Positions 33,007-43,360 are shown, counted from the first letter of the stretch. The stretch is 64,000 nucleotides of DNA from Flavobacterium alvei (GCF_002920895.1 NZ_PQVG01000010.1:34919-98918); one strand, 5' to 3'. Notes: a model not told the origin generated them from the sequence alone. Translations and numbers: made by a program.

Positions 33007-36000
33007 ATGAAAAGAAAACTATTTTCTAACCAAGCCCCCAAGCTTATTATTTTGTTATTTCTATGCTCTATAGTGCAATCGATTGCCCAGACAGTAAATG
33101 AAACTGCAACTATCACTTGGCCTTTTAATACAGGTGTTGCTGGACAAACAGCTACTTATTCAGGGTCAGCATCAACAGCTACCTATTTTAAGCCTGATTA
33201 CGTAACTCTTGGAAGCAATTATATTTATAATGGTGCTAAAGCAGAAGCAACAATAGCCGGTAGTATGTATACGTCTATCAAAAATCCTGGTACCTCTAAT
33301 ACTCCTACTGGAGTTGCAGTTGGAAATCTTCTAAGTTTTAATGTGACCCCTGTTACAGGATTAAATTTTACACCAACTTCAATTGCATTTAATTGTCAAC
33401 GATTTGGAACAGGTTCTGGAGTATTGGATTTGTATTGGAAATCTAGTAATGGTACTTCAACATTAATCCAAGCTAATGTAAAACCGGCTCGTTCAGGAGT
33501 AACTTCAGGTGGAGATTTTAATTATTATATAAAAGATCTGACTGCGTTGTCAATTCCTAGTTCGAATGGTTTGTGTACATTGGAAATTTATATTCACTCT
33601 TTAGGAGGAGGAAAGGATGTAGGAATTTCTAACGTACAGATTATTGGAAATTTAAGTGGAACAATTGCAGCAATAACAACTTATACGGTTTCAACAACAA
33701 ATTCACCAGCAAATGGTGGAAATATAACTAGTTTTCCTGTAGGAACAACTCATGATTCCGGTACAGAAGTTACTCTTACAGCGACTAGAAATTTTGGTTA
33801 TCAATTTTCGCATTGGGCAAATGATTTAGACCAAATAGTTTCAACAAGTAATCCTTATACATTTACATTAAATAATAACGTAAATTTAAAAGCAGTTTAT
33901 ACAGCAATTAACACTTATTCTTTAGAAATTTCTGTAAACGGAGGAGCAAAAGATTATATGGTAGGAGTTTCTCCTGCAGGAACAATGGTTGGAGGAATAA
34001 GAATGTATGAAGAAGGAACGAATGTGAGCTTAACTGCAAATAACAATCCAATCCTTAATTTCTCGAATTGGGGAACTGGGGAAACAAATTCTATTCTCAA
34101 TGTTGCAATGAACTCCAATAAATCCATTAGTGCGAATTATAATGCTTCTGAATATGTTGTGGGATGGGATTTCTATAAAACGGGAAACAATAGCCGTGTG
34201 GCCGATTTTTCGTCAGATGCTATCAATGATCCTGCTGCATTAATTTTGCGTAAAGCTGATGGAACACAAGCAGGATGGTTGGGTAAATCTGTTCTAGAAG
34301 GCGGTTATGAAGGTCGAGGAGCCGCTGTAAATTGGCAACCAATAGCTAATCAATACTACTATCAAATAAAAATTAACGCGACAGATTATACTAATATTAG
34401 TGTAAAAGCGGCTATGCTTTTTAACTATAATGCTTATACTAAACAATTGTGCGAGTATTCGTTAGATGGAATTAATTTTACTGGAATAGGTGTTTTTGAT
34501 TTGGTAAATGCCAAACAATATTACGAAAACACTTTTACATTGCCTGCTGATGCTAATAATAAGAGTGAAGTTTACATTAGATGGATTCCTGATTATACTT
34601 CAACTATAGTTGGAGCTGCAGCAACAAATGACGGAACAACTATTTCGGGTATTTATGTCTTTGGAACCAAAAGTGTTTTCAATGATGGAATTGCTCCTGT
34701 AGTAGTTAGTTCGATTCCTGCTAATAATGCTACTGGTGCTTCGGCTACAGGAAAAGTTGTACTTAATTTTGACGAACGCATCAAAATAGTTTCAGGTACA
34801 ACAGCCACTCTAAATGGTAAAAACCTTACTCCAGAAGTATTCGGAAAATCCATTTCTTTTAATTATTCGGGCTTAAGTTATAACACAACTTATACATTTA
34901 CTTTAGCTGGAAATAAAATTTCTGATTTGGCAGACAATACTTTAACTACTCCAATTTCTGTTACTTTCACGACATTAAATAAACCTGTAGTAACAAAAAA
35001 AGCATATAATTTTATAGTTGGTGTTGATGGTAATTTTGCGGCTGCATTGGCTGCAGCACAAACAGCTTCTGCTAGTGGAGAACGATTTTATATCTTTTTC
35101 CCAAATGGGAATTATGATTTAGGAAACACAACTGGAGATGCTACACAACAAACATTTATCAATCTTCCAAATGTATCCTTCATTGGTCAAAGTGCCGATG
35201 GAGTAACTTTATTCAACGAACCTCTTGCTGCAAATGAAGGGATTGGAACTACACCAACAATTAATTTTCAATCCAATTCAAAAAATATCTACATGCAAGA
35301 TCTTACCATTTTAAACAAAATGGATTATAGAAAAGGAGCCTTTACAGGAAGAGCAGTTGCTTTAAGAGATCAAGGAGATAGAAATATATATAAAAATGTA
35401 AAATTATTAAGTAATCAAGATACTTTCTATACTGCAAGTAACCGAATTTATCTTGAAAATAGTGAAATTCACGGAACAGTAGATTTTATTTTTGGTGGAG
35501 GTGATGTGTTTTTCAATGCTTGTACTCTTTATTTAGAAGATCGTGCTGGAAATCATGTAACAGCAGCAGCCACAGGATCTAACTGGGGATACGTGTTTAG
35601 AGATTGTACTATTGATGGTTTTGCTCAAAACAACGGAAGTTATAAACTAGGTCGCCCTTGGCAAGGAAGTCCAAAAGTTGTTTTTATTAATACAGTTATG
35701 AAACAATTACCAGCAAATGAAGGTTGGTCAGAATGGGGCGCATTGCCATCTGTTTATGCTGAATACAACAGTTTAACAGGTTCAGGAAATGCCATAGATT
35801 TATCCGGAAGAAGAACTACCTATTCTAATGGTTCTGGAGGTTCGGTGACTTTGAATCCAGTACTTACCCAAGCCCAAGCCAACAATTATACAATCGAAAA
35901 TGTATTGAGTGGTACTGATACTTGGCAACCTACTTTAGCTACTGAACAAGCTTCAATTCCAGTTCTATCTAATACTGGAAAAATACTTAATTGGGCTAAT

Positions 36001-36441
36001 AATAATTACGTATTGGGATGGGCAATTTTTAAAGACGATGTATTTGTTTCTTTCACAACAACAAATAGTTATGATGCTTCAGCTCAAACATCTGGAAAGT
36101 TTTCAGTTAGAGCAGCAAACGAAATGGGAGGATTAAGTGCTAAATCAAATGAGCTTGATGTGGCTACTTTAGGATTAAGCAATACTAATTTGGTATTGAA
36201 TACTATCACAGTAAGTCCTAATCCAACATCTGGAATTGCTAAAATACAAATTGGAGGTTCTAGTCAAGAAACGAATCTATCTTTATATACTTTATTAGGA
36301 AAAAAACTTTGGTCAAATAAACTAACTACTGGAAACAATGAGTCAGTTACAATAGACTTGAGTTCTCATACAAATGGGGTTTATATTTTGAAAGTGGAAA
36401 GAGAGTCTGAATCTAAAACTGTAAAAATTATAAAACAATAA
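33007..36441 (+). CDS. Large secreted pectinesterase with type IX secretion signal
   Basis: The 1144-residue protein starts with a signal peptide (IVQSIAQ), then beta-rich domains, two InlB-B-like repeats (about 235-375, e.g. EVTLTATRNFGYQFSHWAND), a module at about 390-560, a Big_5-like Ig domain (APVVVSSIPANNATGASATG), and a pectinesterase right-handed helix at about 670-960. Catalytic motifs are DQGDRN, NQDTFY, GTVDFIFGGG and LGRPWQG. The last 80 residues are a type A sorting domain (SPNPTSGIAKI to GVYILKVERESESKTVKIIKQ). It demethylesterifies plant pectin at or beyond the cell surface. A rsmD-like relic upstream hints at insertion. Confidence 0.9.
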   Translation: MKRKLFSNQAPKLIILLFLCSIVQSIAQTVNETATITWPFNTGVAGQTATYSGSASTATYFKPDYVTLGSNYIYNGAKAEATIAGSMYTSIKNPGTSNTPTGVAVGNLLSFNVTPVTGLNFTPTSIAFNCQRFGTGSGVLDLYWKSSNGTSTLIQANVKPARSGVTSGGDFNYYIKDLTALSIPSSNGLCTLEIYIHSLGGGKDVGISNVQIIGNLSGTIAAITTYTVSTTNSPANGGNITSFPVGTTHDSGTEVTLTATRNFGYQFSHWANDLDQIVSTSNPYTFTLNNNVNLKAVYTAINTYSLEISVNGGAKDYMVGVSPAGTMVGGIRMYEEGTNVSLTANNNPILNFSNWGTGETNSILNVAMNSNKSISANYNASEYVVGWDFYKTGNNSRVADFSSDAINDPAALILRKADGTQAGWLGKSVLEGGYEGRGAAVNWQPIANQYYYQIKINATDYTNISVKAAMLFNYNAYTKQLCEYSLDGINFTGIGVFDLVNAKQYYENTFTLPADANNKSEVYIRWIPDYTSTIVGAAATNDGTTISGIYVFGTKSVFNDGIAPVVVSSIPANNATGASATGKVVLNFDERIKIVSGTTATLNGKNLTPEVFGKSISFNYSGLSYNTTYTFTLAGNKISDLADNTLTTPISVTFTTLNKPVVTKKAYNFIVGVDGNFAAALAAAQTASASGERFYIFFPNGNYDLGNTTGDATQQTFINLPNVSFIGQSADGVTLFNEPLAANEGIGTTPTINFQSNSKNIYMQDLTILNKMDYRKGAFTGRAVALRDQGDRNIYKNVKLLSNQDTFYTASNRIYLENSEIHGTVDFIFGGGDVFFNACTLYLEDRAGNHVTAAATGSNWGYVFRDCTIDGFAQNNGSYKLGRPWQGSPKVVFINTVMKQLPANEGWSEWGALPSVYAEYNSLTGSGNAIDLSGRRTTYSNGSGGSVTLNPVLTQAQANNYTIENVLSGTDTWQPTLATEQASIPVLSNTGKILNWANNNYVLGWAIFKDDVFVSFTTTNSYDASAQTSGKFSVRAANEMGGLSAKSNELDVATLGLSNTNLVLNTITVSPNPTSGIAKIQIGGSSQETNLSLYTLLGKKLWSNKLTTGNNESVTIDLSSHTNGVYILKVERESESKTVKIIKQ

Positions 36442-36476
36442 TCGTTTCAATGCAATTTAGAAATTACGAATAACTA

Positions 36477-36510
36477 AAAAGGCTTGAATTCATATGAATT
36501 CAAGCCTTTT
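36477..36510. terminator. Perfect 34-bp palindromic terminator
   Basis: AAAAGGCTTGAATTCAT at 36477-36493 is the exact reverse complement of 36494-36510, with A and T runs at the ends. It serves both the pectinesterase and the convergent rsmD. Confidence 0.85.
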
Positions 36511-36531
36511 AATTTTTAGAATAAACTAAAA

Positions 36532-37110
36532 CTATTCCTCTTCAGAATCTTCATCACTTTCTTCATCCGATTTTTCAAATTCAAAGAAACTAAAAAAAGA
36601 ACCTCCATAACTTTTCTGGAAAGAAAAATGGGGTAAATGATCGAGTTTGGTGTATTTAGAATGTTCAATAATCATCATTCCGTCTTCTTGAAGTGCTTTT
36701 TTTTCGAAAACGGTCAAGACTACTTTTTCAAAAGTCTTTTGATCCAATCCATACGGAGGATCGGCAAAAATAATATCGTAAGTGGCTTTGTTTCGTTCCA
36801 AAAATTGAAACACATCGCTTTTGGTTGCGGCTATGTTAAAATCGTATTCCGAAGCGATTTGTTTGATGAATTTTACACAACCAAAATCAGCATCTACAGA
36901 AGTTATTGGTGTGCATCCTCGAGAAGCAAATTCGAAACTGATATTTCCAGTTCCTGCAAATAAATCCAGTATTTTCAAGCCTTCAAAACTGAAATGATTG
37001 TTCAAAACATTGAATAATGCTTCTTTGCTCATATCGGTTGTAGGGCGAACAGGAAGTCCTTTGGGCGGAAAAATGCGTCTTCCTTTGTATTTACCTGAAA
37101 TGATTCTCAC
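36532..37110 (-). CDS. rsmD: 16S rRNA (guanine966-N2)-methyltransferase
   Basis: The 192-residue protein starts MRIISGKYKGRRI, with RPTTDMSKEALFNVL, SAM-binding LDLFAGTGNISFEFASRG and catalytic DPPYGLD. It has an extra acidic tail (EKSDEESDEDSEEE). It overlaps the upstream DUF3822 gene by 4 bases, a coupled pair common in Flavobacteria. Confidence 0.94.
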   Translation of the reverse strand: MRIISGKYKGRRIFPPKGLPVRPTTDMSKEALFNVLNNHFSFEGLKILDLFAGTGNISFEFASRGCTPITSVDADFGCVKFIKQIASEYDFNIAATKSDVFQFLERNKATYDIIFADPPYGLDQKTFEKVVLTVFEKKALQEDGMMIIEHSKYTKLDHLPHFSFQKSYGGSFFSFFEFEKSDEESDEDSEEE

Positions 37111-37925
37111 GATTGAAATAAAATAAAATGTTTCTGATTTTGGGCAGTTGAAAAGGGATTGTTTTGTTGCAAATTCGATACATCAAAAAAAGATACATTT
37201 CGGATGTATTTGAAAGCCAATTGATAAAAAGTGTCATCTTCGGCAATAGTTCCTAATAATTCCAATTTGAAATTCTCAGGATTCATATTCAATTGTTCGG
37301 CCGTGAAAAGCAAATAATACAGAAAATCTTCTGGCGTTTGATAATCGAAAGAATTGAACAACAATAACTTTTGGTTTTGAACGACAATAATCTCAAAATG
37401 TCCCGGATTGAAATTGACAATCATCTTTTTATCATCATTATTTTTGGACGCATCCAAAAGTTTATTGACCAAAATACTGTTGGCATGCTTGTAATTGAAA
37501 GAACCAAATTGGTCAATAAAAAAATTATTGATGTTCACATACGGAATGTAAACGGTGTTCATTTGATAGTTGTGAATTTCGTCGAAAGCAAAAAAATCAG
37601 TTTCAAAAACTTTCGTATTGTATTGTAGATAACTTCCCAAGAAATTCTCGTCAAAAAGCGGTTCTGGAACAAATGTTGAAAGATTGTTGTTGTGAATCAC
37701 TAATATCTCGTCATAAGAATCCTTTAATTCTGGGTTTTCTCTGAAAGCGTCACCAAACAATTCTTCGATTTTGGTGGCTTTGTGAAATGTATCAAAATGG
37801 ATTTCCTTCACGGAAAGGATTTTGTGGTTTAAAGTATCAAAAACACAAAAAGAAAGCCCCGTCAAGGAAACCTGAAGCGAGAGTTTTTTGTATTTTTTAT
37901 CGGTAATGGTAGTGTTGACAGACAT
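37107..37925 (-). CDS. DUF3822 family protein
   Basis: The 272-residue protein has an actin-like beginning (LSLQVSLTGLSFCVFD) and FNPGHFEIIVVQNQKLLLFNSFDYQTPEDFLYYLLFTAEQL, the typical DUF3822 region. Function is not established. It partners rsmD in Bacteroidota gene order and is co-translated with it here. Confidence 0.88.
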   Translation of the reverse strand: MSVNTTITDKKYKKLSLQVSLTGLSFCVFDTLNHKILSVKEIHFDTFHKATKIEELFGDAFRENPELKDSYDEILVIHNNNLSTFVPEPLFDENFLGSYLQYNTKVFETDFFAFDEIHNYQMNTVYIPYVNINNFFIDQFGSFNYKHANSILVNKLLDASKNNDDKKMIVNFNPGHFEIIVVQNQKLLLFNSFDYQTPEDFLYYLLFTAEQLNMNPENFKLELLGTIAEDDTFYQLAFKYIRNVSFFDVSNLQQNNPFSTAQNQKHFILFQS

Positions 37926-37952
37926 AGTTGCAAACTTACAATTTTATTTGAT

Positions 37953-38045
37953 AGTTTAAAAGTTTAAAGGTTTAAGAGTTTAGAAGTTCACCGTGAATCG
38001 CTTAAACTTTTAAAACTTTTAATCTTTAAACTCCTAAACTTTTTC
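37953..38045. repeat. Inverted repeat built of GTTTAAA words between divergent genes
   Basis: The left arm (37953-37983) contains tandem copies of AGTTTAA-type words and the right arm (38000-38045) holds their complements, giving a long imperfect hairpin around ACCGTGAATCGC. It fills most of the region between DUF3822 and the helicase gene and resembles the other intergenic hairpins in the window in design, though not in sequence. Confidence 0.55.
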
Positions 38046-38071
38046 CTTACTTTGCAGTCAAATAACACCCA

Positions 38072-39493
38072 ATGGAATCCTCCTTGTTTTACAGCCTTTT
38101 ACAGAAAAAATTTCCTTTTACACCTACGTACAAACAGGATGTGTTTTTCCAAAAAATCGCTATTTTCCTGACCCAAAACGACAACAACACCATTTTCGTC
38201 TTGAAAGGGTATGCCGGAACGGGTAAAACAACCGTGATTTCGACTATCGTCAACAACTTGATTGACATCAATAAAAAATATGTTTTGCTGGCGCCAACAG
38301 GTCGTGCGGCCAAAGTAATTGCTAATTATTCCGATAAACCAGCTTTTACGATTCACAAGAAAATTTATTTTCCAAAGAAGTCATCGGGTGGAGGAGTTTC
38401 TTTTGTTTTGCAACCCAACAAACACAAAAACACCATTTTTATCGTTGATGAAGCTTCAATGATTTCGGATACCAATTCCGATTCTAAATTGTATGAAAAC
38501 GGTTCTTTGCTCGACGATTTGATTTCGTATGTGTATTCGGGAACCAATTGCAAAATGATTTTGTTGGGAGACACCGCCCAGTTACCACCCGTGAATTTGG
38601 ATATTAGTCCCGCTTTGGATATTCGAACTTTGGGAATGAATTACGGCAAAGAAATCGAACATATCGAATTGGACGAAGTAATGCGTCAGGAAGAAAACTC
38701 CGGGATTTTGCACAACGCCACGGAACTTCGGGAATTGTTGAAGGATTCTTTTATAGATGAATTCAAATTTGATCTTCAAAAATTTAAGGATATCGTCCGT
38801 TTGACCGATGGTTACGACATTCAGGATGCGATTAATTCGGCTTACAGCAATTACAGCATCGAGGACACGGCTTTCATCGTTCGGTCGAATAAAAGAGCCA
38901 ACCAATATAATGAGCAAATTCGAACCAAGATTTTAGACAAGGAAAGTGAATTGTCCACAGGGGATTTTTTGATGGTTGTGAAAAACAATTATTTCTGGCT
39001 CAAAGACTCCGATGAAGCTGGTTTTATTGCCAATGGCGACATCATCGAAGTGCTGGAAATATTCAATATCAAGGAATTATACAGTTTTAAGTTTGCCAAT
39101 GTCAAAATTCGAATGGTCGATTATCCCAACCAAAAACCATTCGAAACGGTTTTGTTATTGGACACCATAAAAAGCGAATCACCGTCCTTGACTTACGAAG
39201 AATCCAACCGATTATACCAAGAAGTCCTGAAAGATTACGAAGGCGAAACCAAGTACAAACAATTCCAAAAAGTGAAAGCCAATGAATATTTCAATGGCTT
39301 GCAAGTCAAGTTTTCGTATGCCATAACTTGCCACAAATCGCAAGGAGGGCAGTGGAATACGGTTTTTGTCGAACAGCCGTATTTGCCGGATGGGATTAAC
39401 AGGGATTACATTCGCTGGCTTTATACGGCTATGACGAGAGCAAAAAATAAGCTCTATTTGATAGGATTTAAGGACGAGAGTTTTGTGGATTAA
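38072..39493 (+). CDS. RecD-like ATP-dependent DNA helicase
   Basis: The 473-residue superfamily 1B helicase has Walker A GYAGTGKTT (about residue 45), FIVDEASMIS (Walker B), GDTAQLPPV (motif III) and C-terminal UvrD-type motifs ITCHKSQG and YTAMTRAK. It lacks RecD's N-terminal RecB-binding domain, as in stand-alone RecD2-like or Dda-like helicases. The stop overlaps the convergent HxlR stop by 4 bases. Confidence 0.9.
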   Translation: MESSLFYSLLQKKFPFTPTYKQDVFFQKIAIFLTQNDNNTIFVLKGYAGTGKTTVISTIVNNLIDINKKYVLLAPTGRAAKVIANYSDKPAFTIHKKIYFPKKSSGGGVSFVLQPNKHKNTIFIVDEASMISDTNSDSKLYENGSLLDDLISYVYSGTNCKMILLGDTAQLPPVNLDISPALDIRTLGMNYGKEIEHIELDEVMRQEENSGILHNATELRELLKDSFIDEFKFDLQKFKDIVRLTDGYDIQDAINSAYSNYSIEDTAFIVRSNKRANQYNEQIRTKILDKESELSTGDFLMVVKNNYFWLKDSDEAGFIANGDIIEVLEIFNIKELYSFKFANVKIRMVDYPNQKPFETVLLLDTIKSESPSLTYEESNRLYQEVLKDYEGETKYKQFQKVKANEYFNGLQVKFSYAITCHKSQGGQWNTVFVEQPYLPDGINRDYIRWLYTAMTRAKNKLYLIGFKDESFVD

Positions 39494-39852
39494 CTTTCTG
39501 AAAGCACCGTTTCTCGATGTTGCAAACCCCATTCTAACATTTTATCCAAAACATCGCCCAATGATTTTGCAGATTCAGTCAATTCATATTCTACCGTGAT
39601 GGGTGTTGTGTCATAAACGGTTCTTTTGACCATTCCGTTCATTTCTAAATCTTTCAATTCTTTGGACAACATTCGAGGTGTGATTTTTGGAATATTGCGT
39701 TGAATTTCGGTAAAACGTCTTTTTTCGAACAATAAAGAACCTATAATAGGTAATTTCCATTTGCCATTAATTACGTTTAAAGTATCGTTAACAGCCAATA
39801 CAAATTGAATAGGACAGGCTTTGGCTTCTTTGAAACTGATTTTATTTTCCAT
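39490..39852 (-). CDS. HxlR-family winged-helix regulator
   Basis: An upstream in-frame ATG at 39882 exists, but MENKISFKEAKACPIQFVLAVND at 39852 matches family N-termini, with a conserved cysteine in ACPIQF. The domain includes GKWKLPIIGSLLFEKRRFTEIQRNIPKITPRMLSKELKDLE. HxlR proteins sense reactive or oxidising signals by cysteine. It is divergent from the NmrA-like gene, its probable target. Confidence 0.9.
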   Translation of the reverse strand: MENKISFKEAKACPIQFVLAVNDTLNVINGKWKLPIIGSLLFEKRRFTEIQRNIPKITPRMLSKELKDLEMNGMVKRTVYDTTPITVEYELTESAKSLGDVLDKMLEWGLQHRETVLSES

Positions 39853-39935
39853 TATTTCCTTGATTTTGTTGTTGCTATACAAAAGGATACTACTATACTT
39901 TAATATATCGCTATATTTTAGGTAGCAAATGTAAT

Positions 39936-39943
39936 TATCTTTG
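39936..39943 (+). promoter_or_regulatory. -7 promoter element of the NmrA-like gene
   Basis: TATCTTTG fits TAnnTTTG and lies about 30 bases before the ATG. The adjacent AT-rich region to 39,860 probably holds the HxlR operator. Confidence 0.6.
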
Positions 39944-39973
39944 CATTAGTATTAACAATAAAAATTAAAAAAA

Positions 39974-40852
39974 ATGAGTGCAAAAATTTTAGTAACTGGC
40001 GCAACAGGTAATTTTGGAAAAACAACCATCGATTTTTTATTAAAAAAAGGAATCGCAGCAAAAAATATTTCAGCTTTGGTAAGAGATGAGGCCAAAGCCG
40101 AAGATTTAAAAGCAAAAGGCATCACAATTGTTAAAGGAGATTATGATAATTATGATTCTTTGCTAGCAGCATTCAAAGGAGTGGATAAGTTATTGTTGGT
40201 TTCGGCTACTGATTTTGAAAAGCGTAGCAAACAACAATTGAATGCCGTAAAAGCGGCCAAAGAAGCCGGTGTAAAACACATTTTATACACCAGTTTTGAA
40301 CGAAAAAATGAGTCGGAAACCTCGCCGATTGCTTTTTTGGCAAAATCGCATATTGATACCGACAACGCCATTAAAGCGAGCGGAATGACGTATAGTATTT
40401 TTAGAAATAACTTATATTTAGAGGTGTTACCAATGTTTTTTGGCGAACAAGTTTTAGCAACAGGAATCTTTTTTCCAGCTGGAGATACTGCTGCAGCTTA
40501 TGTTTCTAGAAATGATTTGGCTGAGGCTGTTGCTAATGTCTTAATTGATGAAAATGCTGAAAGTAGAGAATATGCAATGAATAACATCGAAAATTATTCA
40601 TTGAAAACCAGTGCGGATATTTTGAGTGAAATAACCAATAGCACAGTAAGTTACACTAGTCCAAGTCCTGATATTTATTCGGATGTATTGACAAAAGCAG
40701 GTGTTCCAGGAGAATATGTTGGAATGTTTGTAGGTTTTGGAGCCGCAATTGAACAAGGCGAATTTTATGCCGATTCATCGGATTTAGAAAAATTATTGGG
40801 TAGAAAACCGATTTCCTTGAAAGATTTCTTGAAGCAAACGTACACAAAATAA
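39974..40852 (+). CDS. NmrA/QorB-type NAD(P)H:quinone oxidoreductase-like SDR
   Basis: The 292-residue atypical short-chain dehydrogenase has ILVTGATGNFGKTTIDFLL (nucleotide binding), DKLLLVSATD and GVKHILYTSFERKNESETSPIAFLAKSHIDTD, which match QorB/YtfG. It would reduce quinones or related electrophiles. Divergent gene order with an HxlR regulator is the classical arrangement for such redox-responsive pairs. Confidence 0.87.
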   Translation: MSAKILVTGATGNFGKTTIDFLLKKGIAAKNISALVRDEAKAEDLKAKGITIVKGDYDNYDSLLAAFKGVDKLLLVSATDFEKRSKQQLNAVKAAKEAGVKHILYTSFERKNESETSPIAFLAKSHIDTDNAIKASGMTYSIFRNNLYLEVLPMFFGEQVLATGIFFPAGDTAAAYVSRNDLAEAVANVLIDENAESREYAMNNIENYSLKTSADILSEITNSTVSYTSPSPDIYSDVLTKAGVPGEYVGMFVGFGAAIEQGEFYADSSDLEKLLGRKPISLKDFLKQTYTK

Positions 40853-40971
40853 GAACTATAGAATCAAGAATAGAAAAACGGGCAATTTTATTGGTCCGTT
40901 TTTTCATTTAATGACTACCTGAACGGAAAAGATTTTTTACATTTAAACAATATTTATCGCGATTAGATTAT

Positions 40972-41802
40972 ATGAATACTTTAAACGATTTACATCAAAT
41001 TTCAAGCAGTTTTTCTAACACCGAAAAAATGCCTGTTTTGTTCCTGGGACACGGAAGTCCTATGAACGCCATCGAAGAAAATCAGTTTGTGACTGGCTTT
41101 CGAAACCTAGCCAAAACTTTGCCACAACCCAACGCCATTTTGTGTATTTCGGCGCATTGGTTTACCAAAGGCACTAAAGTTACTGCAATGGAAATGCCCC
41201 GAACGATTCACGATTTTGGAGGATTTCCTCAGGAATTGTTTGCGGTGCAATATCCTGCGAAAGGAAGTCCGGAATTAGCAGCTGAAACCGCAGCATTATT
41301 TAAACCTCTTGAAGTAGAATTAGACAAACATTGGGGTTTGGATCACGGCGCTTGGAGTGTCATTAAACATTTGTATCCCGAGGCCAATGTTCCCGTAATC
41401 CAGTTGAGTATTGATTATACAAAATCTCCTCAATATCATTTTGAATTGGCCAAAAAACTGAGTGATTTACGCCAAAAAGGAATCCTGATTATTGGTAGCG
41501 GCAATATCGTGCATAACTTGAGATTGGTTGATTTTCCTAATTTTAACAAAGACAATTACGGTTACGATTGGGCGATTGAAGCCAGAGAAACGGTAAACAA
41601 TTATTTATTGGACGGCAATTTTCAACCGCTTATTGATTACGAAAAACAAAATAAGGCGTTGCAAATTGCGATTCCAACTCCAGATCATTATTTGCCTTTG
41701 ATTTATACTTTAGGATTGAAAGACAAAACCGAAGAATTGAGTTTGTTCAATGACAAATTAGTGGCGGGTTCGTTGAGTATGACTTCGGTGAAGATTTGCT
41801 AG
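40972..41802 (+). CDS. ygiD: 4,5-DOPA dioxygenase extradiol-like protein
   Basis: This 276-residue class III extradiol dioxygenase shows FLGHGSPMNAI, ISAHWFTKG, LDHGAWSVIKHLYPEANVPVIQLSID and TPDHYLPLIYTLG, including the metal-binding histidines. The family cleaves catechols such as DOPA in the cytoplasm. Normal length; lies alone between the SDR and kdsB. Confidence 0.93.
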   Translation: MNTLNDLHQISSSFSNTEKMPVLFLGHGSPMNAIEENQFVTGFRNLAKTLPQPNAILCISAHWFTKGTKVTAMEMPRTIHDFGGFPQELFAVQYPAKGSPELAAETAALFKPLEVELDKHWGLDHGAWSVIKHLYPEANVPVIQLSIDYTKSPQYHFELAKKLSDLRQKGILIIGSGNIVHNLRLVDFPNFNKDNYGYDWAIEARETVNNYLLDGNFQPLIDYEKQNKALQIAIPTPDHYLPLIYTLGLKDKTEELSLFNDKLVAGSLSMTSVKIC

Positions 41803-41853
41803 AAAAAATGGTATATTTGAAAGCCAAATAATTTAAATTTAGGAATAAACAAA

Positions 41854-42579
41854 ATGAAAATAATAGCAGTCATTCCCGCACGTTACGCCTCAACCCGTTT
41901 TCACGCCAAATTGATGGAAGATTTGGGAGGTAAAACCGTGATTTTAAGAACCTATGAAGCCGCCAAAAAGTCCAATCTTTTTGATGACGTTTTCGTGGTG
42001 ACCGATTCCGATTTGATATTTAAAGAAATTGCTTCTAATGGTGGAAAAGCCATTATGAGTATCAAAGAACACGAATCAGGAAGTGACCGAATTGCCGAAG
42101 CCGTCGAAAATATGGAGGTTGATATTGTGGTCAATGTGCAAGGCGACGAACCTTTTATCGACACAGCCGCTCTGGAAAAACTGATTGAAGTCTATAAAAA
42201 TGACACCGAAAAGAAAGTAGATTTGGCTTCTTTAATGTGTGAAATCAAAGAAGAACAGGAAATCAATAATCCCAACAATGTTAAAGTGGTCGTAAACCAA
42301 AATGGTTTTGCGTTGTATTTTTCACGTTCGGTGATTCCGTATCCGCGAGAAGCGAATGTGGGCGTTCGCTATATGAAACACATTGGGATTTATGCTTTTA
42401 GAAAACAGGCCTTGATGGATTTCTACAATCTGCCGATGAAATCGTTGGAAGCATCCGAAAAACTGGAGCAATTGCGCTATCTGGAATTTGGCAAAAGTAT
42501 CAAAATGGTGGAGACAACACATATTGGAATTGGAATTGACACCAAAGAAGATTTAGAAAAAGCTAGGAAATTGATTTAA
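41854..42579 (+). CDS. kdsB: 3-deoxy-manno-octulosonate cytidylyltransferase
   Basis: KdsB makes CMP-KDO for lipid A inner core. The 241-residue protein has [46 protein letters not shown] and [13 protein letters not shown], all family hallmarks. It matches the KdsC-like gene at 24,950 in pathway. Confidence 0.96.
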   Translation: MKIIAVIPARYASTRFHAKLMEDLGGKTVILRTYEAAKKSNLFDDVFVVTDSDLIFKEIASNGGKAIMSIKEHESGSDRIAEAVENMEVDIVVNVQGDEPFIDTAALEKLIEVYKNDTEKKVDLASLMCEIKEEQEINNPNNVKVVVNQNGFALYFSRSVIPYPREANVGVRYMKHIGIYAFRKQALMDFYNLPMKSLEASEKLEQLRYLEFGKSIKMVETTHIGIGIDTKEDLEKARKLI

Positions 42580-42580
42580 A

Positions 42581-43291
42581 TTAGCTTTCGTTTTCAATAT
42601 CAAAATAGCCTTTTACTTTTATTTTTGCAGTGAAAAAATTCAAAAACAGAACTACAAATAATAAGAATAAAAAGGCTTGAGCGGTGGTTAAAAATTTTCC
42701 GATTGGTGTAACAGGATAAAAATCGCCATAGCCGATAGAAGCCGAATTAATGGTGCTGAAATAAATTGGGTCAAACCAATGATCGAGCGGCTTGTTCAAA
42801 TAATTACCGCAAGAATACAAAACTCCAAACGAAAATATAATTTCGATATAATTGAGAAAAAGCAAAAGCATCGATCTTTTATAAGAACGCGGTTTCGAAA
42901 ACATATCCGAAGCAAAAATAAGCGTGGGAATGTATAAAATAGTTTCTAATAAGACATAAATCATTATCCAAATCACAAAGTGATAACTTTGCCAATGATT
43001 CATTAAGATGAATAATGGAAAGCTGACTTTGAGTAAAACATAGAAATCTAAGGCTAAATCTCGGTATTCATAGCCTCTTAAATAGGCCAAATATTTGATA
43101 TAAACTCCAGGAAAAAGCAATTGCGAAGAAGAAAGGAACAACCGTACAAATTTTTCTATTCCATTATCGTCCTGATGATTATTGTTCCAAATGGCTTTTA
43201 TGTTCATTAAGCGTTTCTGAACAGGATTGAATTCGGGTTTTGGCATTTTGGCTAAATTCCCTAAGAACAATTTTTTTAGAATCGATTTCAT
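42581..43291 (-). CDS. Potassium-channel-like membrane protein
   Basis: The 236-residue protein has about three membrane segments before a pore loop with filter SIGYGD (residues TINSASIGYGDFYPVT), then a final helix. The leading residue of the filter is serine rather than threonine. No RCK domain is attached. It stops 2 bases from kdsB's end, convergently. Confidence 0.85.
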   Translation of the reverse strand: MKSILKKLFLGNLAKMPKPEFNPVQKRLMNIKAIWNNNHQDDNGIEKFVRLFLSSSQLLFPGVYIKYLAYLRGYEYRDLALDFYVLLKVSFPLFILMNHWQSYHFVIWIMIYVLLETILYIPTLIFASDMFSKPRSYKRSMLLLFLNYIEIIFSFGVLYSCGNYLNKPLDHWFDPIYFSTINSASIGYGDFYPVTPIGKFLTTAQAFLFLLFVVLFLNFFTAKIKVKGYFDIENES

Positions 43292-43360
43292 CTTTTTGAT
43301 ATTCGAATTGGACTCTAATTTACGAAAAAATTGCTTAATTTTTAGTACAAATTACAAATA

